The position numbers and the translations under genes are program-made. This document shows positions 59,110 through 64,000 of a stretch of DNA of 64,000 nt, piece after piece. The DNA is from Motiliproteus coralliicola. GTDB lineage: Bacteria > Pseudomonadota > Gammaproteobacteria > Pseudomonadales > Balneatricaceae. Under the pieces are notes generated by a model that saw only the letters and a program-made list of their open reading frames with translations, ran no database searches and was not told where the DNA came from. Numbering within the stretch: position 1 is the first letter of the stretch; every line of letters starts with the position of its first letter. The DNA is taken from the NCBI RefSeq assembly GCF_003345655.1, contig NZ_QQOH01000003.1, positions 248,001-312,000 of the forward strand. Direction: 5' to 3'.

Positions 59110-60264
59110 ATGCCCAGCAAACCCGAGCCGCAAGCCCCGACCCAGCCCTCGATATCGGCCAGCCCCGAACAGTTGACCGCCCAGGTCAAAGACTGGGCCA
59201 AAGAGCTGGGCTTCAGCGCCGTCGGCATTACCGGTATCGACACCGCCGATGCGGTTCAGCGCCTTGAAGCCTGGTTGAACAAGGGCTTCCATGGCTCGAT
59301 GGGCTATCTGGCCAACCACCGGGAACTGCGACGCCACCCCGAGCAGCTGCACCCAGGCACCCTGAAAGTGATCAGCGTGCGCATGGATTATCTGCCACCG
59401 GAGGTGGAGACGGTGCGGGTGCTGCAAAATCCCAACCAGGCTTACATCTCGCGCTATGCATTGGGCCGTGATTACCACAAGACTCTACGCAAGCGGCTGG
59501 TCCGACTGGCCAAACAGATCGAACAACACTGCGGCAGTTTTAACTACCGCCCCTTCGTCGATAGTGCACCGGTGATGGAGAAGCCGATGGCCCAACGGGC
59601 CGGACTCGGCTGGCAGGGCAAGCACAGCTTGCTGATCGACCGCAAAGCCGGCAGCTATTTCGTGCTGGGGGAGTTGTTTACCGATCTACCGCTCGTGGAC
59701 GATGCCCCCTACACCGAAGATCACTGCAGTCGCTGCAGCGCCTGTATCGATGTCTGCCCCACCGATGCGATCCCCGAACCCTACGTGCTGGATGCCCGCC
59801 GATGCATCTCCTACCTGACGATCGAATCGAAGGAGCCGATCCCGCTGGAATTGCGCCCCCTGATCGGCAACCGGGTGTTCGGCTGCGATGACTGCCAGCT
59901 GGTTTGCCCGTGGAACCGCTATTGCCACTTCACTGGCGAGAGTGATTTCAACCCCCGCCACCAGCTCGACACTATCGAGCTGGCCGAACTGTTTCAGTGG
60001 GATGAAGCGACCTTTTTGAAGAAAACCGAAGGCTCACCGATCCGGCGTAGTGGTTATCAAGGCTGGCTAAGAAATTTGGCGGTGGGGTTGGGTAACAGTG
60101 GCGACAAGGCCATGATCGAGGTGTTGAAGCAGCAGCAGGACAACCCGTCAGAGCTGGTCCGTGAACATGTCGCCTGGGCGATCGAGCAGCTTAGCAGCGA
60201 GCAAGGGCCTTCACCGCTGCCGTTGACCGACAGGCAGCCACGCAAGGTACGCCACCTGCTCTAA
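59110..60264 (+). CDS. queG: Epoxyqueuosine reductase QueG, 384 aa
   Basis: QueG reduces epoxyqueuosine to queuosine in tRNA using cobalamin and two 4Fe-4S clusters. The cluster ligands are CSRCSACIDVCPTDAI near residue 205 and CDDCQLVCPWNR near residue 258. The N-terminal cobalamin-binding part begins KDWAKELGFSAVGITG. A TTG at 59095 also opens the frame, but the ATG at 59110 gives a normal start. The C-terminal HEAT-like repeat (EVLKQQQDNPSELVREHVAW) is typical. It diverges from nnr. Confidence 0.95.
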   Translation: MPSKPEPQAPTQPSISASPEQLTAQVKDWAKELGFSAVGITGIDTADAVQRLEAWLNKGFHGSMGYLANHRELRRHPEQLHPGTLKVISVRMDYLPPEVETVRVLQNPNQAYISRYALGRDYHKTLRKRLVRLAKQIEQHCGSFNYRPFVDSAPVMEKPMAQRAGLGWQGKHSLLIDRKAGSYFVLGELFTDLPLVDDAPYTEDHCSRCSACIDVCPTDAIPEPYVLDARRCISYLTIESKEPIPLELRPLIGNRVFGCDDCQLVCPWNRYCHFTGESDFNPRHQLDTIELAELFQWDEATFLKKTEGSPIRRSGYQGWLRNLAVGLGNSGDKAMIEVLKQQQDNPSELVREHVAWAIEQLSSEQGPSPLPLTDRQPRKVRHLL

Positions 60265-60297
60265 CGCCTGCTCTAACTAATCAGCCCTTGCGGGAAT

Positions 60298-60663
60298 TTA
60301 AACCGGAAAACGCTCGCTCAGGTGGGCAATGATATCGTCGGATTCGTACATCCAGCGGACTTGGCCATCCGCTTCTTCAATCCGCAGACAAGGCACTTTG
60401 ACCCGACCACCCTGCTCCAGCAGCTCCTGGCGCTGTTGGGCATTTTTCTTGGCATCACGCAGCTCGATCGGCAGATTCAGGCGCTGCATCGCACGGCGAA
60501 CCTTGACGCAAAACGGGCACGCTTCGAACTGGTAGAGCGAGTAGGCGGCCAGTTGCTGTTCAACCTGTTGCTGTGACTCAGACGGACGTTTGGCCGACTT
60601 GGGCCAGGTCAGCCAATTGATCAACAGCACAATGCGTCCCACAAACCAGCGAACGAAGCTCAT
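60298..60663 (-). CDS. Glutaredoxin-like protein with an N-terminal hydrophobic segment, 121 aa
   Basis: Residues 42-121 form a glutaredoxin-like domain: LYQFEACPFCVKVRRAMQ holds the CPFC active site, GRVKVPCLRIE holds the cis-Pro motif, and YESDDIIAHL ends it. Residues 1-22 (FVRWFVGRIVLLINWLTWP) are hydrophobic and may anchor it to the inner membrane with the domain in the cytoplasm. This form, with DxxY-type YESDDI, is seen in a group of gammaproteobacterial proteins annotated as glutaredoxin or GST N-terminal domain. The function is not established. It converges on queG. Confidence 0.88.
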   Translation of the reverse strand: MSFVRWFVGRIVLLINWLTWPKSAKRPSESQQQVEQQLAAYSLYQFEACPFCVKVRRAMQRLNLPIELRDAKKNAQQRQELLEQGGRVKVPCLRIEEADGQVRWMYESDDIIAHLSERFPV

Positions 60664-60774
60664 TTCAGTACCTCAAAATAGTGAAGCTAAATAGGAAAAA
60701 TCTCGGGCGCGCGATTATTTCATAATCAACCGCCCGAGATAAAGAACCGATCAATTCTTCAAGCAAGGTAGCCG

Positions 60775-60855
60775 GCTAAGGAACCTGCAAATGAGTCCTT
60801 GCGAACTTCTGGCTCTTGCAGAAGCCGCAGAGACTTGTTCGCAGGTTCGCTAAGG
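60775..60855. repeat. Internally deleted copy 3 of the MITE-like repeat (about 80 bp)
   Basis: The left 35 bases (aaggaacctgcaaatgagtcc and on) match the left end of the full copies, and the remaining bases (cttgcagaagccgcagagac and on) match their right end; about 195 internal bases are missing. The two halves form a long imperfect hairpin. The right end reaches into the orn stop codon. The rest of 60664-60774 holds no feature I can name. Confidence 0.8.
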
Positions 60856-61407
60856 CATCTGAAAGAAAGTCTCGCGGTAGTGGACCAGTTCGTTGATCGA
60901 ATCGCGGATATCATCCAAGGCCAGGTGGGAGCCCTTCTTCTTCACCCCGTCGAGAACCTCCGGGCGCCAGCGTCGAGCCAGCTCCTTGATGGTGCTGACA
61001 TCCAGGTTACGGTAGTGGAAAAACGTTTCCAGTTCGGGCATGTAGGCCACCAGGAAACGACGGTCCTGGCCGATGCTGTTGCCGCAGATCGGTGAAGCGC
61101 CTTCGTCGACATGCTCTCGGATAAACGCTAGCGTCGCCAGCTCGGCATCACGCTCGCTGACCTTGCTATCGCGTACTCGCTGGGTCAGACCGGACTGACC
61201 ATGCTGTCGAGTGCACCACTCGTCCATCGCGTCGAGCAGGCTGTCGGGCTGATTGATCACAAGGTTCGGCCCCTCGGCGATGATATTGAGGTCCGCATCG
61301 GTGACGATGGTGGCGATCTCGATGATGCGCTCTTTTTTGGGGTCCAACCCAGTCATCTCCAGATCGATCCAGATCAGATTGGTTTGCTTACTGCTTGACT
61401 GTGACAT
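60850..61407 (-). CDS. orn: Oligoribonuclease Orn, 185 aa
   Basis: Orn degrades diribonucleotides, including the pGpG made from cyclic-di-GMP, and is essential in many gammaproteobacteria. The DEDDh exonuclease motifs are [11 protein letters not shown], then [11 protein letters not shown], and [11 protein letters not shown]. The frame runs to 61539, but I start at 61407, the third of three consecutive ATG codons, because AGGA is 7 bases upstream of it. The TAG stop lies inside or next to the end of the deleted repeat. It diverges from rsgA, as in Pseudomonas. Confidence 0.96.
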   Translation of the reverse strand: MSQSSSKQTNLIWIDLEMTGLDPKKERIIEIATIVTDADLNIIAEGPNLVINQPDSLLDAMDEWCTRQHGQSGLTQRVRDSKVSERDAELATLAFIREHVDEGASPICGNSIGQDRRFLVAYMPELETFFHYRNLDVSTIKELARRWRPEVLDGVKKKGSHLALDDIRDSINELVHYRETFFQMP

Positions 61408-61588
61408 CATCATTTCCTGTCGTATTCGGGTGTCCAGGCACGCCCTTGCGGCCAGTCCATTGCCTCTGAGAAAGCCAACAGCTGCCCACGAGTAATTGCC
61501 CGAGAGTGGTTGATAGTGTGCTATGTTTAGCCCTTTCACGAACCCACTTCAAGCACTCCGGGCATCATCGCAGGTTTTCGATCACTCA

Positions 61589-62626
61589 ATGAGCAAACGC
61601 AAACTCAATCGTCGCCAATCCTGGCGCATCAATAAAATTCAACAAGAGCGGATCGAGCGCGCCAGCAAAAAAGATCAACAGATCGATGCCAGCCTGCAGT
61701 CGGGTGAACTGGGACCGGAGCAACAAGGCCTGATCGTGTCCCATTTCGGCTCCCAGGTGGATGTCGAAGTTCTCGAAGGCGAGCATCGCGGCGAGATCCA
61801 GCGCTGCCATATGCGCGCCAATCTCGGAGCCCTGGTCACCGGCGATAAGGTGGTCTGGCGTAAGGGCCACCCCTACGGCGTGATCGTGGCAACTCTGCCC
61901 CGTCACTCGTTGTTGTCACGCCCCAACAGCCGCGGCGAGCTGCGCCCGGTCGCCGCCAATATCGACTACATCGTCATCACCATCGCGCCGGAACCGACCC
62001 CGTTTGCCAACCTGATCGACCGCTATCTGGTGGCCGCCGAAGTCAGCGGCATAGAGCCGGTCATCCTGCTCAACAAAACCGACCTGTTGACCGAGCCCGA
62101 GCGTCGGGCCGAGCTGGACAAGATGCTCGCCAGCTATGAGCAGATCGGCTACAAGGTGCTGCACGCCTCGACCCTGTCCGAGGAAGGTCTGCGCGAACTG
62201 AAAGCCGAACTCGACCAGCGCACCAGCGTGTTCGTCGGCCAGTCAGGGGTGGGCAAATCCTCGCTGATCAACACCCTGTTGCCCGGCGTCGATATTAAAG
62301 TCGGCGCCCTGTCCGAAGCCAAACTCAAAGGTACCCACACCACCACCACGGCGCGGATCTACCACTTCCCTGACGGTGGCGACCTGATCGACTCCCCCGG
62401 TATCCGCGAGTTTGGTCTCTGGCATATCGAACCCGAGCAGCTGCTGGAAGGGTTCGTCGAATTCCGCCCCTTCCTGGGCCACTGCAGATTCCGTGACTGT
62501 AAACACCAGCAGGAACCCAGCTGTGCTCTGCTCGAGGCTCTGGAGCAGGGCAAGATCGAACCGCGTCGCATGGAGAGCTACCGCCTAATCCGACAGAGTC
62601 TGGAGGACGGCATCGGCCCCCATTGA
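61589..62626 (+). CDS. rsgA: Small-ribosomal-subunit GTPase RsgA, 345 aa
   Basis: RsgA is a circularly permuted GTPase that checks late 30S subunit maturation. An N-terminal OB fold precedes the G motifs in permuted order: G4 LLNKTDL, G1 GQSGVGKSSLIN, G3 DSPG. The C-terminal zinc site is GHCRFRDCKHQQEPSC. The frame opens at 61523, but I start at 61589 (MSKRKLNRRQSWR), matching the N-terminus of E. coli RsgA. No strong ribosome-binding site is visible. An HDOD gene follows. Confidence 0.96.
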   Translation: MSKRKLNRRQSWRINKIQQERIERASKKDQQIDASLQSGELGPEQQGLIVSHFGSQVDVEVLEGEHRGEIQRCHMRANLGALVTGDKVVWRKGHPYGVIVATLPRHSLLSRPNSRGELRPVAANIDYIVITIAPEPTPFANLIDRYLVAAEVSGIEPVILLNKTDLLTEPERRAELDKMLASYEQIGYKVLHASTLSEEGLRELKAELDQRTSVFVGQSGVGKSSLINTLLPGVDIKVGALSEAKLKGTHTTTTARIYHFPDGGDLIDSPGIREFGLWHIEPEQLLEGFVEFRPFLGHCRFRDCKHQQEPSCALLEALEQGKIEPRRMESYRLIRQSLEDGIGPH

Positions 62627-62756
62627 ATTAATGGCCCTGTCGTTGACATAGCGCAACCAAGGCGCGGTTTGAGCCCTGGGTCGACACTGGGAAGCGGCTC
62701 GGCGGGGTGCTATATTCCTTTCAAAAATCGGTAGTTAGGGAAGCATAAGGATTTCA

Positions 62757-64000
62757 ATGGTGTCGACTCCTATCCCATCCGGTGCTGACCAATGGCTGGA
62801 GCTGTTGGCCGACAAGCTGTTGCCGGTTCCAGCCCGTACCGTACTGATACTGCGCAAACAGCTGCAGAATCCGGCTGTCTCGCTACAACAGCTCACTCCA
62901 TTGATTGAATCCGATCCGGTGCTGTCGCTCCATTGCGTCAGCCTCGCCAACCAACTGAACCGCAACCCCGATACCAACGTCACCAGCATCGAACTGGCTG
63001 TCGCCACCCTGGGGTTGGAACGAATTACCGAGCTAGCCACCAAACTCCCGGCCATCAAGCTCAATAACGCCAGCGTCCCCCATAAACAGTATTACCATGC
63101 CCTGGGTAACAGCTTTCACGCCGCCGCCCAGGCTCGGATGCTCTGTCGATATCGCGATGCCTCGATCATCAACGCCACCCGTACCGCCGCGCTGTTTTAT
63201 GGTTTGGGGCACTGGGCGCTGTGGCGCTACGCCCCTCATCAGGCCAGCGAAATCAAAATCCGGATCTACGAACAGCAGCAGGACAGTGCCGAGGCCGAAC
63301 AGGTGGTACTCGGCTGTACCGTTCAACAACTCTCAGAACGGCTGGTGGAGCACTGGCAGCTATCACCGCTGGCGATCGAAGCCCTCAAACACGAGAACTC
63401 TCCAGACGCCCAGCAACTGGACCTGATCCACCAGCGCGCGGCCCAACTGGGTGAGCTGGATGAAGATGACAAACGCACCATCAAACAGCTGCTGAATGCC
63501 CAACATTACCCGGTCAAACTGGCCAACTGGCTCTGCCTGACCGCACCGATGGGTTGGAACTACCCCAAGACCGTCCGAATCTGCCAACTGATCAGCGATC
63601 TGTTGCAAAAACCGCTGGACGACACCAACGCCCTGCTCCACCAACAGTGTGTCCAGGCATCCCGTGCCCATCCGATGCCCGATCTGCTCAACCCGGCTGC
63701 CATGATGTTGCTGCTGCCGTCCGAGCAGGTTCTCAGCTACCGCCTGGACAGCGAGAGCGCGGCCACCAAAGTCGAGACCACATTACTGAAGCGGAAATCG
63801 ATCCAGCCGAAAGTTGATGACGATGACGCCACCCCGTCAAGCGCTCCAAGGCCGGAGCCCGAACAGTTGGAGATCAGCGACTTTGTCGATAAGGAGCTGT
63901 TCCAGAGAATTCTCCACCGGCTGGTCAAGGCGGTAGACAAGATTAAAGATCACAGTCAGGCGATCGAGCTGGTGCAGAAGGCATTAACCGAGGCTCTGGG
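62757..64000 (+). CDS. HDOD-domain protein, 5' part only (414 codons in the window)
   Basis: An uninterrupted frame runs from the ATG at 62757 (AAGG 6 bases upstream) off the end of the window. Residues 20-210 read as an HDOD domain: the opening LLPVPARTVLILRKQLQNP, LIESDPVLSLHCVSLAN, and the conserved FYGLGHWALWRYAP region. HDOD proteins are HD-related but lack the phosphohydrolase residues and mostly act in signalling. Residues 350-380 form a charged linker, and a second region begins at EISDFVDKELFQRIL. It follows rsgA, where motAB is found in Pseudomonas. Confidence 0.85.
   Translation, partial: MVSTPIPSGADQWLELLADKLLPVPARTVLILRKQLQNPAVSLQQLTPLIESDPVLSLHCVSLANQLNRNPDTNVTSIELAVATLGLERITELATKLPAIKLNNASVPHKQYYHALGNSFHAAAQARMLCRYRDASIINATRTAALFYGLGHWALWRYAPHQASEIKIRIYEQQQDSAEAEQVVLGCTVQQLSERLVEHWQLSPLAIEALKHENSPDAQQLDLIHQRAAQLGELDEDDKRTIKQLLNAQHYPVKLANWLCLTAPMGWNYPKTVRICQLISDLLQKPLDDTNALLHQQCVQASRAHPMPDLLNPAAMMLLLPSEQVLSYRLDSESAATKVETTLLKRKSIQPKVDDDDATPSSAPRPEPEQLEISDFVDKELFQRILHRLVKAVDKIKDHSQAIELVQKALTEAL

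Overview
The window is chromosomal DNA from a Gram-negative gammaproteobacterium, most likely a marine member of the Oceanospirillales/Pseudomonadales. The evidence is gene content and order. The run queG/nnr-tsaE-amiB-mutL-miaA-hfq-hflX-hflK-hflC-yjeT-hisZ-purA, the run suhB/trmJ-cysE-iscRSUA-hscBA-fdx-iscX, and purL/mltF next to guaBA are all arranged as in Pseudomonas and relatives. A separate HisZ, MlaA, a general porin and HscA/HscB fit the same group. Base composition is moderately GC rich and even, except for one clearly AT-richer gene (GGDEF-EAL, 43283-45241) and the AT-rich porin leader. Most of the window is core housekeeping sequence. I see no prophage, insertion sequence with a transposase, or CRISPR array.

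Layout. 1-2025: the 3' end of lipA, two small proteins of unknown role and a tRNA cluster (Ala-Glu-Ala). 2170-5818: a PP2C phosphatase/STAS antagonist pair, MlaA and a porin with a long AT-rich leader. 6343-13552: hrpA divergent from a ydiJ-type D-2-hydroxyacid dehydrogenase. 13583-15550: rnm divergent from yciB-yciI. 15619-19485: pgi-ugd-galU, which makes nucleotide sugars; the Ugd lacks the usual catalytic cysteine. 19525-25032: purL divergent from mltF. 25037-27516: tadA, a SPOR-like protein and a membrane-anchored protein with a small beta-barrel-like C-terminus. 27678-30901: oxyR and a katG that carries a signal peptide. 31000-34156: guaB and guaA. 34574-40336: the complete isc operon behind a promoter with two IscR sites. 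40612-43140: cysE, trmJ and divergent suhB. 43283-45241: the GGDEF-EAL protein. 45407-55115: the mutL-miaA-hfq-hflX-hflKC-yjeT-hisZ-purA superoperon, read leftwards. 55525-62626: amiB, tsaE, nnr, queG, a glutaredoxin-like protein, orn and rsgA. 62757-64000: the start of an HDOD-domain gene that runs off the window.

The least explained feature is a dispersed repeat of about 275 bp with imperfect terminal inverted repeats and no convincing coding content, a MITE-like element. Full copies lie at 34189-34464 and 55216-55490. An internally deleted copy of about 80 bp lies at 60775-60855. Copy 1 sits between a good guaB promoter and the guaB start codon, so it should be transcribed as part of the guaB leader. 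The deleted copy reaches into the orn stop codon. Other points worth a second look are the Cys-to-Ser change in Ugd, the exported KatG beside OxyR, a PP2C phosphatase with a degenerate receiver domain, a palindrome in the porin leader, and a MlaA with no clear lipobox.

For several genes the longest open frame starts upstream of the true start. I moved those starts using ribosome-binding sites, overlaps with neighbours and family N-termini, and each entry says so. All functional calls are from reading the sequence and from family knowledge; no database search was run.
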